Of a stretch of DNA of 64,000 nucleotides, positions 1-11,900 are shown piece by piece. The position numbers and the translations under genes are program-made. Position 1 is the first letter of the stretch, and each line of letters begins with the position of its first letter. The notes under the pieces were generated by a model. That model was given only the letters and a program-made list of their open reading frames with translations, had not been told where the DNA came from and searched no databases. Origin of the DNA: Saccoglossus kowalevskii (Eukaryota; Hemichordata; Enteropneusta; Harrimaniidae); NCBI RefSeq assembly GCF_000003605.2, contig NW_003155237.1:143591-207590 (forward strand). The letters are read 5' to 3'.

Positions 1-1206
1 TTTTTATAAAGAAGCTTTGTGAGTATTCGAAATAAAGGTTATTGTTCAGCTCCAGTTTTGCCAACATGTCTAGTAAATACCTTCCATTCAAAAGTCGTCT
101 AAAGAACCTTTGCTACCTATGTTCACACATGAAAAATTGATACCCTGTATACATTCTTTCTATGTATTTCCACCCATTTTGATTTGGACAGGCTCTATGG
201 ATGGAGCTATGCAAAGCAAGCATGGCCTAGAAACAGGAATAACATCTTGTATTTAAAAACTATTGTTCACAATGGTTGAGTCATCAGAAAAATATAGTAT
301 TTGTGATAATTTCTTTGAATTAGAACTTTGGATTAGAACTTTGATGACCATATTGCATTCATTATACTTTATGTAGGATATCTACCACTTGAGTGAAGAA
401 AAAGGTAAATAATATGGAACTCAATTAAAACACATTTATAGCTCCATCAAGTAATTTTGTTTATTATTGTAACCCAATGTGGGGCTCTGATTTACAATCA
501 CAGGTTGGTGATAGTGTAGTACATGGGTGCAGAATTTCATATACACTGCCATTTTGAATATAACACTGGAAAATATTTATAATTTTTAAGAATGTTTAAA
601 ACCTCAAATCATATGTCAGAACTATAAAACTCTTTCACTGTACAGACCCCTCCTTTCTTCCAGAGAACTATATAATCCTAGAATATATATTGCACTTGTG
701 TCTTATGTAATTAAGAATGGCATTTCTATGGCGACACTATTTAACACAATACCAAAAGTGTTGCTTTTGTCATTATTAAGCTAGATTCAGTTTCCAGCTG
801 TTTTGTTTCAACCTGAATGAGCTTTACCCTGAGCCCAGTGAGCTGTGTTTATTATTCAACTCACTATTGGTTTATTGCATTTTTATACATGCATTAACGA
901 TTTGGCCTTCAATCAGTTTTAGGTAAAGGTACCAAGCTGTACTCATTCATCCACTCAACACAATAGCTATTGTTTGATTATCTATTGTTATTTGTTGGGG
1001 ACTTAGTCTGAAGTATACATGGGTTTAGTATATGCATGTGATTTATGTACAGTAATGTCCCTCTGACTGTGGTTATAATTCATTTCAGTAATACTTTTAA
1101 AATGTGTTGTTCTCACCCTTTTGCATTCTATGAAATAGCCAACTATTGTAGTACAGCTAGAATTTGTCAATTGTTATTCATACAACTTTACACTTTTAAT
1201 TGTTGG

Positions 1207-1220
1207 GGCGCCCTCTTGTG
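1207..1220 (-). promoter_or_regulatory. Candidate CTCF-like site
   Basis: The plus strand reads GGCGCCCTCTTGTG. Its complement CACAAGAGGGCGCC fits the bilaterian CTCF core (CCACYAGRKGGCGC) at nearly all positions. The same 14-mer recurs exactly at 58,077-58,090. A motif match only; binding is not shown. Confidence 0.3.
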
Positions 1221-1617
1221 TTCACTCAAAACTTGCACTATAAAGCACTAGTAACATCACTGTTCTGAGCATCATACCACATCATTTATTATGTTCTGTA
1301 TTGGGGTTAATTTTTACAACTGTTGTTTTCAATAATTGATGTGAATGTACTCTAATGTCATTCCTGCTTTTGAAGCCAAACAATAAGTCCTAGTCTTCAG
1401 AAGTTAAGTTTAGAAATTGAAGGGTTTGGAGATTCAAACATGTATGGAGATGAACAGCAGGCATTCCCCATCATTCAGTATCTAAGACGTGTCGTTAATT
1501 ACACTAATCATCATTGTCAGATTTCATCTTTCCAAATCATGCAATTGATGTGCTTTTCATTGTTTTACAAAGTGAAAAGTTTCAACATTTGAGCATACTA
1601 TGCATACATGTAGCGAT

Positions 1618-1828
1618 TACTGTAAAATGACTAATTTTCAGTGGGTTTAACATTTCACTGATTTAGCATTTCAGGCATATTCAGTGGGATTAAAATTCCA
1701 GGGTTTATCATTTATATAATGTGTTCTATGCTCAATTTTACATATTCACTGGGTTTTAATTTAGCGCATTTGCCAGTCAGCGAAAAAAATAAATAAAAAC
1801 CCAGTGAATAATTAACCCTTTTACAGTA
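1618..1828. mobile_element. Small TIR element (MITE-like)
   Basis: It starts TACTGTAAAATGACTAATTT and ends with the imperfect inverted copy TAATTAACCCTTTTACAGTA. The interior contains the internal inverted segments CAGTGGGTTT and AAACCCAGTG. There is no coding capacity. Degraded relatives of the interior are seen near 45,017-45,100 and 48,178-48,245. Confidence 0.6.
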
Positions 1829-3906
1829 TGTATTCGCTTGTGGATCAAATTACATATCGAAATTACATTAAGTACCGAAAGTGTGTGGCTATGACAACCA
1901 CTGCCCTTTGGTACAGCTGAACTGACACATAGTGGCCCACATATTAATCATATTATAAATATTTTAATTTCATGCAAGAATAATTTACATGAATTTTACA
2001 AGAGAGGGAAAACCTTAAAACTTTGTATCTGTGAACATTTTATTAGGATTTTCACCATAGGACAGTGAGTCACGTCACTTGAAATATCAAAACATAAATT
2101 AAATAATATGATTTACGAGCTGTGTTAAAAAGTTTCAGATCTTGTCAGTTTTTAAAAATTAACTATTCAGTCACTTGATAAACCGTTCTAAGCACTATCA
2201 TTCTTCCCATAAACCTTTTATCAATTCTAACTTTATATTCATGTTAAAAATATGAGATGTTTTGTCCAGATTAAATGTTTGAAAAAACTATGTCAAAAGT
2301 TAAACAGTGTTTGTCCAAGTGTTACATCATCTGCATTATCTTCTACCACTTGACTATAATACATCTGGAATCTACATTAAGTATTTTGCCGTGTCATATC
2401 CTATAATGCCTTATGGTATTTTGTATTCACACTATTGAGAAGCACTCCCCTCTTGTCAAATGAACTTGGATTGCCCATGCAATGTAGCATAATGAACTTT
2501 TCATCAAGACAGGTTTCATTTAACAAATGTTGTGTACAGTGTGAGGTGGCTGTATACATGCTTACTGCTTTTGGAGGTTTAGAAAACAGATTGAAAAGAG
2601 TTTTGTCAACAAGAATGTAGAGATGTGTAAATAAATGGGGTTTGATGAAAAGATTGACAGGCCCTGCATTCACTGGGTGCTATTAATTCATGGTGGTTAT
2701 AAAAGAATGAGAAACATGTGATGCTCAACTTGTTAATTTAAATGTCTTTTTTACTTGTCATAATCTTTGAATGTGAATGTCTGTCAAACTATTGTAAAAG
2801 GTGGTGTGCAGTGATCAGCGAAGGCTAAGCAAGCACTCTCTATTGAGATATAAGTATAGTCAATCACACCTGTTACAAGTGTAATAGCCACACTTACATG
2901 TATGGTCAAGTCTTGTAAATGAAAGTATATTTACAAGATGTTGACCGTAAATGTGACTTCTTGTGAAACTGACAATCTTACCGCAATAATCGACAATTAC
3001 ACAAAATAAATGCACACTTTACCTTGTCTCATTGCTGTCAGTGGAATGGTACATTCACATAGTCAAAAAAGGCTTTGTTATGTGCATACCATGTGATGGA
3101 TAATGTATTCTTCAAACTTTTTTTTATTTTTATAGCTATCCAAACCCAATCCCTCAGAGAATAGGGATTATAGGTACTGACATTCCCAATACCAAACCTA
3201 GCTATAGTTTCAATAGTTGAGCTTACACTCCCATTCACATGTAAAATTCAAAACCTTGAAACTAAACCAATTTCTCAGTTCCAAAGCACCTGACATGAAA
3301 AAGTGTATGAATTCCAAATTTACATATGCAGGAAAAAAACTCTGTATGAAAACAACTGTCGTGATGATGATAAAGACCAAAGTGTGGTGTTACAGAAATA
3401 AACACATGGCCATGACGATAGGTCACATGACCAAAAGGAATATAAATATACAATGTCAAATATACTTTTTGTTTTCTGAGATACATGGATAGTCTAAAAT
3501 ATGCATGTATTATGGTGCTGGTATATAGCTTTAGATTTTTCACTTTAAATGGTTTTGAAAATGACCAAATTTACCATGCTTGCTCATATGTTATTTATGA
3601 CAATATGCCGATAATAAACATAATTCGTAAGTTTGTCATTCCTAAGAACCAGCTATTATTTAGGTGAGCTCATTTGCATATGCATTTTTTACATAAGTAG
3701 CATATACCTGCATATCTATGGCTTGTAAATTGTATTGTACCAGTCCTCCCAACTCTTAAGGTTGAACTTATATTTAGCATGGTAATTGTGGCGTTAATTT
3801 AAATAGTGTGTCATCATTTGAGTACTTATTATCATCCATACTTGTTAGCAAGTGAGGATATGAATCTTTCTAGTAGTGACAGGCATTGACTGGGTAGTCT
3901 TTGGGG

Positions 3907-4015
3907 ATGTTTTGTAATAGTTGTAGGCGTCGTCAACGAAGTGATGGGTTGGATGAGGACAGTGATCAGGAGGATGGTTATAATAAACCTTGTTGTCTGA
4001 TGATTCCATCATCGT
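3907..4015 (+). CDS. Candidate alternative first coding exon (Cys/Arg-rich N-terminus)
   Basis: An ATG opens 36 codons plus one base, then meets a consensus donor (tcgt|gtaagt). The peptide begins MFCNSCRRRQRSDGLDEDSD and is cysteine- and charge-rich. It would leave one base in the split codon, which is the phase required by exon 1 at 10,989. Alternative first exons in front of the actin-binding domain are well known in plectin, dystonin and MACF1. No promoter motif was identified. Transcript data would decide; chance is not excluded. Confidence 0.35.
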
Positions 4016-6288
4016 GTAAGTACTGCGCTGTATCAATTATGTTGGTTGATGTTGGACATACAGGTGTAGCAATGTGTTTATGTACTGATTCCAGTAGTGA
4101 TAACTATGTTTGGAATGTTGTACTCTTGGCCCCAGACTGATGATATCAGTCATTTTGGTATTGACATACTGGTATGTCGATTATTCTAAAGTGTAGAATG
4201 TGGCATATGATTTATTATGTAATTACAGTCTATGTTTATTGTATGTTATTTGAATGTTGATGTGATTGTCACCTAACAACAGTGTTGTCTGAAACATACA
4301 ATGTAGATGTAGGTACAAAATAATGATTTCCGTTGTCTCAATACTATCACATATTGCTTTAATTTCACAATATGCTGTAAACAATAGAGTTGAAGTCAGG
4401 TTGGGTACTTGTTGTGAAGATACAATATGCAGACTTTGTGCTGTTTATTTAATTTTATAGCACTATTTACCAATATTGAAATTAATTATTATTAATACAA
4501 TATCATATTTCTCGAACTTCAAATGTCATGCTGAATGTTACGTCTTTTACTCCTATTGCTTGGTAATGTTCATTTACTGTAAAATACTTTATTTTCGCTA
4601 TTTTCGCTGAAGGAATGAACCAGTGGAAATAAAATCCAGCGAATATACCTTTTTTCCTATATTTTACATTCAACTTGTCAAAAATCAGTGAAAATAAATT
4701 CCATACAAGGCACCAAAAATATTTTTTCAGCGAAAATTAATTCCAGCTAAAATAAAGTATTTTACAGTAATGCAAATGTTAATATTAGTCATCCTGTCCA
4801 TAATTAGCACTTTTAACTTTGATACACATTGATCATGGTCATATTGTTATTTACAAACACTATTTGTGGTATAAAACATATAATTAAATTCTGAAAATTG
4901 TATAACTGATCTGTTTTTTGATATTTATTTGGGATTTATTTTCAATGACAGTTTCATACCGGTAGTTATGACGACAGCTACAATGTAGACTGACAGTTGT
5001 TTTAAAAATAACTTTTTTTTTGACATGTGATTATAATATTCATGTAGGGGTACTTGTGCTGGGTATTTTACATCTTACGGCTGGCTATAGACACATGTTT
5101 TGACATTCTAGATTGCAAGCATTCACCAAATCATCATTTAGAAATATATGTAAATATTATTTTTCTGTCAGGGATGATGATATATAGAATATGTTATTTC
5201 ATAAAATGTATTTCAGTGTGTACAACTTAAATTAATCTCACTCTTTTATGGGTCTACATTGTTACAAGGCTGTAGCTACCATTCATATGTATGCCAAATA
5301 ACCACTAAATAAAAAAATAATGAAAGAATTAATTATGGTATGAAGCGGATATTTCGCAGTGAATTCTACTTCTCATTTTTATATTTGAATCAAAGCATAT
5401 TAAGGTGTGACCATATTTCTATTAAGATGTGTGATGCCATGTGAATTACAGTCTAAGCCCTTGTAATTGTTTTTTTTTATATAGTGCTGTTATACTATAA
5501 AATGAAAAACCAACAGACCTAATGGTATTTCCTTCATGAGTCAATGTTTTTTTAGCTTAATTAGCTTACAGTTCAAAATACTTCAAAATAACTCACCTGA
5601 TGCATAGTGTTTTCTTTCTTAGCAGCAAACCTCTCTCTAAACTTTATTTGTATGCAGTTTGCTCATTGTACAAGGTGTACCATAAAATTTCATTAATATT
5701 TTACTTAAAGTTGCTTACTGCCAAGATTAATAAGCAGATTATGAAATGTGTTTTTCATAATTAGGCGTTCAATTAAAATAAAATACTTGCACAGTTTTCA
5801 ACTCCATTTCCAGTCAATGTGCCTACTGTAAAGCTTGGTTTAGGATGATTTTTTAAGTTTAAATATGTAGTTGACTTAGTTCATAAAATTATTTTATATT
5901 AAATATTCATTGTTCCCACAAAAAACTAAAGAGATACTAAACAACTTTTGGTTCATATTATAGTATTGGTTTATTACCTGATAACACTTGTTCATAAGGC
6001 TGGTTAATAAGAGTGATGTCTTAGGCAGTATTATCCGTTAACCAAACTAAAAAAAAAATCGCTTATATTGGTAAATCATTTGCTTCTATTGGTTAATCAA
6101 TTTGTGCAAATTCGACATGACGTTGGCCTATGCACATTTGCAGTTACGACCACCAATCGTTTTCAAAAAACGTTGAAATATTACCCTCCTCAGATTTGTC
6201 TTGGCATTATGTGAGTAATTTGTGTTAATTACAAAAATAACGAAAAGTATGCATGCAGTCAGTACAGTGATCATATTGACCATTGTGT
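4016..6288. other. Non-coding stretch, promoter-like at its right end
   Basis: Nothing coding was recognised. A TIR element lies at 4,575-4,769. The last 240 bases (about 6,050-6,288) are richer in CpG than their surroundings. They carry CCAAT-type boxes (ATTGG at 6,067 and 6,088, CCAAT at 6,153) just before the ATG of the first 55-bp repeat copy, which is suggestive of a promoter. Confidence 0.4.
4575..4769. mobile_element. TIR element, family 'CTGTAAAATACTTTATTTTCGC', copy 1
   Basis: It has perfect 21-bp terminal inverted repeats (TACTGTAAAATACTTTATTTT and its complement) and is 195 bp long. Internal inverted segments are built on TTTTCGCTG and CAGCGAAAA. Each end can be read as CTGTAAAAT next to a TA dinucleotide, as in Tc1/mariner-type target duplication. 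There is no ORF, so it is non-autonomous. Confidence 0.8.
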
Positions 6289-6343
6289 AACTATGGCATT
6301 TGGTTCATCTAATCACTGGCAAACGTTATACGAGGAATTTCCA
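6289..6343 (+). repeat. 55-bp perfect duplicate, copy 1 (contains an ATG)
   Basis: Identical base for base to 8,839-8,893. From the ATG at 6,293 it reads MAFGSSNHWQTLYEEFP and then diverges from copy 2. This copy has no matching splice donor after the divergence; the open frame runs on only about 30 codons to a stop. It may be a duplicated exon fragment, an alternative first exon, or an assembly artefact. Confidence 0.75.
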
Positions 6344-8838
6344 TACTGCCTGAGTGGATCCTTTGCGGTATTCTTATTATTCTTATGTTTTCCAGCTTTA
6401 AGTGATAAATTAATGATAGATTATAGCCTAAAATAGCGAAAAAAACATTTTGCTCTGTATGAACATTTGCATTCAATGTGCTTCTTCATCTAATGTAAAC
6501 AACGGAAAGTGTTTTAATGTGATGTCAATAATTTAGAACACGTGATTTTGGTGATAAGCTTTACCATATAAGGAAAAATTCAAATGTTGGAATGAGTGCG
6601 GATACATTTTGGTATACAAATGAATGTACTGCTAAGGGCTTCCTTGATTTTTTTTAATGTTTTTGTGCCAGGTGACAGTTTTAGACATCGAATGTCATTG
6701 TTGTCTTTCCTGACTTTTTTGTATATGCAAATTGCATTTTCTAGTGAATTTTTGCCACAGAAGTCATATTCATGTTTGGGACTACATGACAGGGCTGTAC
6801 AGCCATCTTCCTATCAAATATCAATTTATTGCGCTATCCTGGCGTCAACCAGGCCCGGTCGAACACAAGCACCTGCGGACCTTAACCAAGGCTCTCCAAA
6901 AGTTGCATTCATTAGTTAATGAATCACGGCCAGTGGAATTGGCCTTCCTATTGAGTCTGTGGCACACTCATTCAGGGTTGGGGGTCGACCATTTTTGGTG
7001 TTCAGCCTGAGGTAGGATTTGAATTTGGGTTTACCGATCATGAGTCTGATGCAACAACCACTACGCTACCAGTGACCGGTTTTCTTGATTTGATAATTTT
7101 ATGGTGTTCCCTCACAAAAATAAAGCAGTTCACAGTACTTAATCGTGAGCTTAGATACACACTGTATAATAAAGATCCCTGTATGACTTTGCAACTACGT
7201 GTTTGAGCCACATTAGTCTGAAAAAGTAATGTAAAAGCAGTAATTAAACTATGTATTGTTGTTTTGTTTGGACTATATTTTCTCAATAGTTTTGGAAGTG
7301 AGTTGACTTGGATGTCACATCTTAATTTTATTGCACTACAATGAGTCTTTTGTGATTTTATTCTGACTTTTGACTTGACAATAATTGGCTGATATCATTC
7401 AGGTGTGCATTGTTACCTTTGGTCAGTAAGTCTACACAATAACATGTATTTAATCACAGCTGTTGATCTCATGTAATCATTTAAAACTGCATGTACCGCT
7501 TTGTGATTATTAATTCATCCATCACTGTGTTGCATTTTGCCAAATTGCCTCATACTATTTTGCCTTGGTTACAGTTACACAGTTCCCATAGTTTTCTCAA
7601 CTTCTATGTCAATAACAAGCACCATGGGAAGTTTGAGTTAAGTGTAAACGAGTCCACCTTTGAACAGAATCCCTCCTTTCTCCTTGTCTAATTCTCTCCA
7701 GTTTTTTCCCCCCAATTAATGAGCAGGGCTATATTCTATACTTGAAACAATATAACTTAAGTTATGTTTACTGGTATATGATAAATAAAGAATATGGAAA
7801 ATTATATCCAGTTTTTTATACAAAAATCTATATGGGGCTTTTTTGAGTTGTACCATATTTGCTCTTTTAGAAGTGCATCTCCAGTGGAAGTGCAAATAAA
7901 CCAAAAATCGCATTAGCTGCCTGAATCATTAAAATATTACTTATTTGGACCATGAAAAAAATCTAAAATTTAATTCACATACTATGTGCATATGCTACTA
8001 ATAGAGACAATATGGTAGAGAAACTGTGGATTAAATATTTAAGTTTGCTACTGAAATTTGGAATCTAATATTATCCATCATGTTTAACACACTGTCAGTG
8101 TACATAAGATCCACATAGTTTGTAAGTCAGTATCCGACATGTGTTCGTGGTTTAATTTAATGTTGTGGCAACTAAACTTTTTAAACTGATAACTAGACAG
8201 AAGTTAATAATAATATTTAACTGGATGTTGTTATTTATATCTGAGTGATAACTTGTGCTCTGTTCAAGTGTTGATCTGTGTCGGTATACAAGACATACCT
8301 TTTCTTATATAGCTGCATGATCCCGTCGTTGGACATTGCACACAATGGTTCTCAGTATGCATTGTTTTTTGTTCTTTTCTTGAATGAGAATGCCCTACAC
8401 AATTCATCCATGCGAGTTGTAGAATATAGCATATTTGGCCGTTCAGTTTACACCGTTGTGGGTCTGTTAAGATTTCATTCCAGTGGGTGTTCCTGATTCG
8501 TGTGTATTTATAGTCAAGTATTTGCATGACCGCTCTGAATCTCTAATCATTCATACACAACACTAACGTTTTCATTATGCGAGGACATGAGATGGACAGC
8601 CCCCTGGAAAGCAGTCATGTCTGAATGGAAGACGATATGCAATGATATGATATGATACAGGGCATGGTACATCTTTAAACCAGGATCTTTAATTACAGTC
8701 TGTTGCTAAAATAGGACTCAAAAAATGTGATGGGCTGGAGTTCATTGCACAAGTACTTGAACTTACATTTGGAAAACTATGATTTGTTCATCTGCTGTAC
8801 AAGTTTATTTATGTGTATATATTGGATATTTTTTTAAA
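6344..8838. other. Intervening non-coding stretch with SINE
   Basis: It holds a minus-strand SINE (6,651-7,083). Short open frames in it are pieces of the SINE or chance. Nothing else was recognised. Confidence 0.5.
6651..7083 (-). mobile_element. tRNA-derived SINE, full-length copy
   Basis: The minus-strand sequence is near-identical along its length to the plus copy at 59,733-60,181. The head at its right end (about 7,010-7,080) resembles a tRNA with A-box-like and B-box-like blocks. An 8-bp direct repeat CTTGATTT flanks it (6,643-6,650 and 7,084-7,091), the expected target-site duplication. The open frame through it is a by-product. Confidence 0.8.
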
Positions 8839-8893
8839 AACTATGGCATTTGGTTCATCTAATCACTGGCAAACGTTATACGAGGAATTTCCA
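8839..8893 (+). repeat. 55-bp perfect duplicate, copy 2
   Basis: Identical to 6,289-6,343. This copy lies inside the candidate first exon at 8,843 and continues in frame to a splice donor. Confidence 0.75.
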
Positions 8894-8912
8894 GAAGGTT
8901 GGAATCTCAGAA
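8843..8912 (+). CDS. SYNE1: Candidate first coding exon of nesprin (N-terminus)
   Basis: The ATG at 8,843 opens 23 codons, MAFGSSNHWQTLYEEFPEGW then NLR, plus one base, ending at a good donor (cagaa|gtaagg). Joined to exon 1 the split codon becomes A|AT (Asn), giving NLR-N-EQERVQKKTF, directly in front of CH1 as in other nesprins and plakins. Short, poorly conserved leaders before CH1 are normal. The first 51 of its 70 bases lie in the 55-bp block duplicated at 6,289. No homology confirms the leader itself. Confidence 0.55.
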
Positions 8913-11900
8913 GTAAGGATAAGTTTTTAATGGACATTTTATCTTGCCGTTCTAGGCTTTTAATTGCATGTACTACTTGGCGGTGTCTGGTGTTCCCCAT
9001 TTCCCTATTTGTATTGGGTAGTGGCAATTTTATATTAATATCATGTTCCAGGATGCTTAAAATGACATGTTGTTTTCTTGGCTATTTTTTTTTTATTTTG
9101 TATACTTTTCTATGTTGATTTAGAAAATATTGTATACCTTTGTCACTATGCATGCTATCATAACAATGGACTTGTTAGTTAAAGGTCAGAGGTTAAATAC
9201 ATGAACGTCAAATGCCTGTGATTATAAGGAAAACAGTTCAAAGTGTAAGAAGTAGGGCAGAAAATAATTGGCACCTCATTCAATTAGTAATTTCTTTAAA
9301 ATGATTATTTTGCATCCACAAATTTAAATAGAAATCATCCACCCCATCTTTGTTTTGTTCCAAGATGTGATGTGTGATTGTAGTACACATGTACATGTGT
9401 TTATGTTATGCTATGTCATGCAATTCTGTGGCACTATAGTGTAGATTTTCAGTCTCTATCATCTTACCCTCTAAGCAGTGGTTAACTGTTATTTCACCTA
9501 TGTTTATATTAGAGTTAAAATAGACAGCTATATTTTTTCAAATAATTAAGTCAACTAGCTGCGTCACTGTTGATGAGTTTCGAACTTGTGTGTAAATACA
9601 TTACGGAGAACTTTGAAAAAAATGTACTCACTGTCACAAATCTAGCCATGAAATCAACTCCTGTTTCTACAAAATATTTTGGCTCAACTACTTTACTACT
9701 CTGTTTTACTGTTTTCCTATCTGAACAGCTGACAGTCATAAGAGATTTGCACAAATGACAGTACCAGTATTATGTTATTATGAGGCATACTATTACTAAA
9801 CTTTTCAGTCAACACCTGCTTTTCTAATAGACTTTTCTAACTGAAAAAAAATATTTTTTTAATTCAGAGCTTAAGTAATTTAGATTTCATTCATTCATTC
9901 ATTCATTCATTCATTCATTCATTCATTCATTCATTCATTCATTCATTCATTCATTCATTCCTCTAATTGATGTGACCCAGCACTTGGCACAACGTGAATT
10001 ATTGCCAGTGTTTCCTTTACTTGTAATAAAGTATATGTCAATTAAGACAAAACTTTGGTAGCAGCCATAGAATGATGTACATGTAAGTCACATGTATCAT
10101 TTAGGACAATAATGGAAACATGATACCGTCAAATTGTTCAAATACACTTGTATGTTTGTAGCTTAGGATATTAATATTGAACCATAATTGAAGTTAAGGA
10201 ATTTTTGAAAATCCTTCAACTCTTTCTACTGCCTTAAAAACATGTGTAAATAACATCATGCAACGTGAAAAAGTAACCTATTTTTAACTCAGTTTAAAAT
10301 ACTTCTGTAAATGAAACTAATGTGATTATTGTTGTAATGATGCAGTATCTTTAAAGAGTGTTTGTTTGCTTGGTTCCATTGAAATCCCATTATCGACAAC
10401 ATTATTATTTGAAAAAAATAGCACAGCAGATTTTTCTTGAAAAAACTGTGTTTCATTAGTACATACACATGTGTATCTTGCAGATAATTATGTTAATTTC
10501 TTCTATGAAGGCATTCATGTCCAGTGCTCCTGATGTATTTATTTTGTTATGCCCAAAATAAAATACATCCCTTTCCTCAGCTCTGGCTAAAGGGTCACAT
10601 TTTTCGCTGGCTGAACACTCCAAATAACTACTGACTGAAAATAATCCTAATTTTATTCATTTCCAATGAGTTTCATATATTGTTTGTGTTCCACGTACAT
10701 ATGTGTCATTACAAGGTATCAATGTACTAGCCTGGGCTGCATCTTTTCTTGGTTCACCTTCGCTGACCTGCTTACAGTAGCATGGTGTACTTAATTTTAC
10801 CATACAGGGTGGTTATTTGGGAAAAAATGGTGCAAATATCCAACAAGTTTGTACCTTGAGTTGATATCTTCTTGTGAATGACTTCCATCATCAACAAAAA
10901 CCAAGTATTCTAGGATGAACAATTGAACAGGTACTGGAGTAATATCAATTTCTTACCACCTTTTTTCTTTTGTGTTTCCCTCCTTTAGATGAACAAGAAA
11001 GAGTTCAAAAGAAGACCTTTACAAATTGGATGAACTCGGTGCTTGCCAAGGTGAGTGCAGTGTTATTTAAGCTTCAATGAAGTCTCCATGTAGGAGTTAC
11101 TCAACTGAAGTTTTCTGTCAAAAGATTTACAGTTTTGGCACATTTTTTAATTTAATTGAACTGAAAATACAGGTCTATATCTTGCTTCCATAATGATGGA
11201 AAAACTGCTTGTCATTTCCCACACCGGAATTTAAATTTTGCAATTTATAATTGTTTTAATATTGTGAGAGACAAATGTTTCTTGAATTTTGTGTGTCGCA
11301 CTTAACGTAAGGTAGAAGCCCACTCATAAATTAAAATGCCCAGAATTTATTCATTTTGCAATAAACTGTACTCCAAGGCAATATAAGGATATTGACCTAA
11401 AAAAAGTTGGGGATCACCAGCCTTTTTCACTTTTTTTCGAGAAATTGATAGATGTATTTTAGTGGAAAGTCGCCATTTGAATACCGCTATAACACTTACC
11501 ACAGGTTCCTATGGCAGAGATATTATGCAATATCTCAAAATCTAGCCTGGTGACATAAGCTGAAAAAATCATATATTGTTAATGATGGGGTACTTTTTGT
11601 TCTAAGTTGTTTGAAAATTCTGGGTTTTAAAAAGTGCAATTTATGACCAATTTTGTCAAAAATAATGACTAGGCTTCTACCTTAATAATGTTTTGAGAAA
11701 AACATTTGTCTTTATTTCACCATGATTATGGAATTAATACACAGAAAAAGTAAAGTACAACAAAATATATTGAAAAAAAATCTACGATAATCTTAAAATT
11801 ATTAAGATATTTGATCTAATTTGCATAACAAATGATCCATTGGTTGGTTGTGTACACATAACCTCAGACAACTAATAATAATTTTTAGTTTTCCGAGACA

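Larger units (their letters stand above)
1..3906. other. Upstream AT-rich non-coding sequence
   Basis: No coding region was recognised on either strand; open frames are short and unlike any family known to me. It holds one small inverted-repeat element (1,618-1,828) and one CTCF-like site (1,207-1,220). It may be intergenic or a 5' intron of the nesprin gene. Confidence 0.6.

Noticed and set aside
6596-7010. Overlapping plus-strand open frames of 92-107 codons
   Set aside because: They are read-throughs of the SINE in antisense; the same peptide (FLPQKSYSCLGLHD-like) appears on the minus strand of the copy at 60 kb.
8264-8527. Overlapping open frames of 72 (+) and 87 (-) codons
   Set aside because: No recognisable family, no splice or promoter context; consistent with chance.
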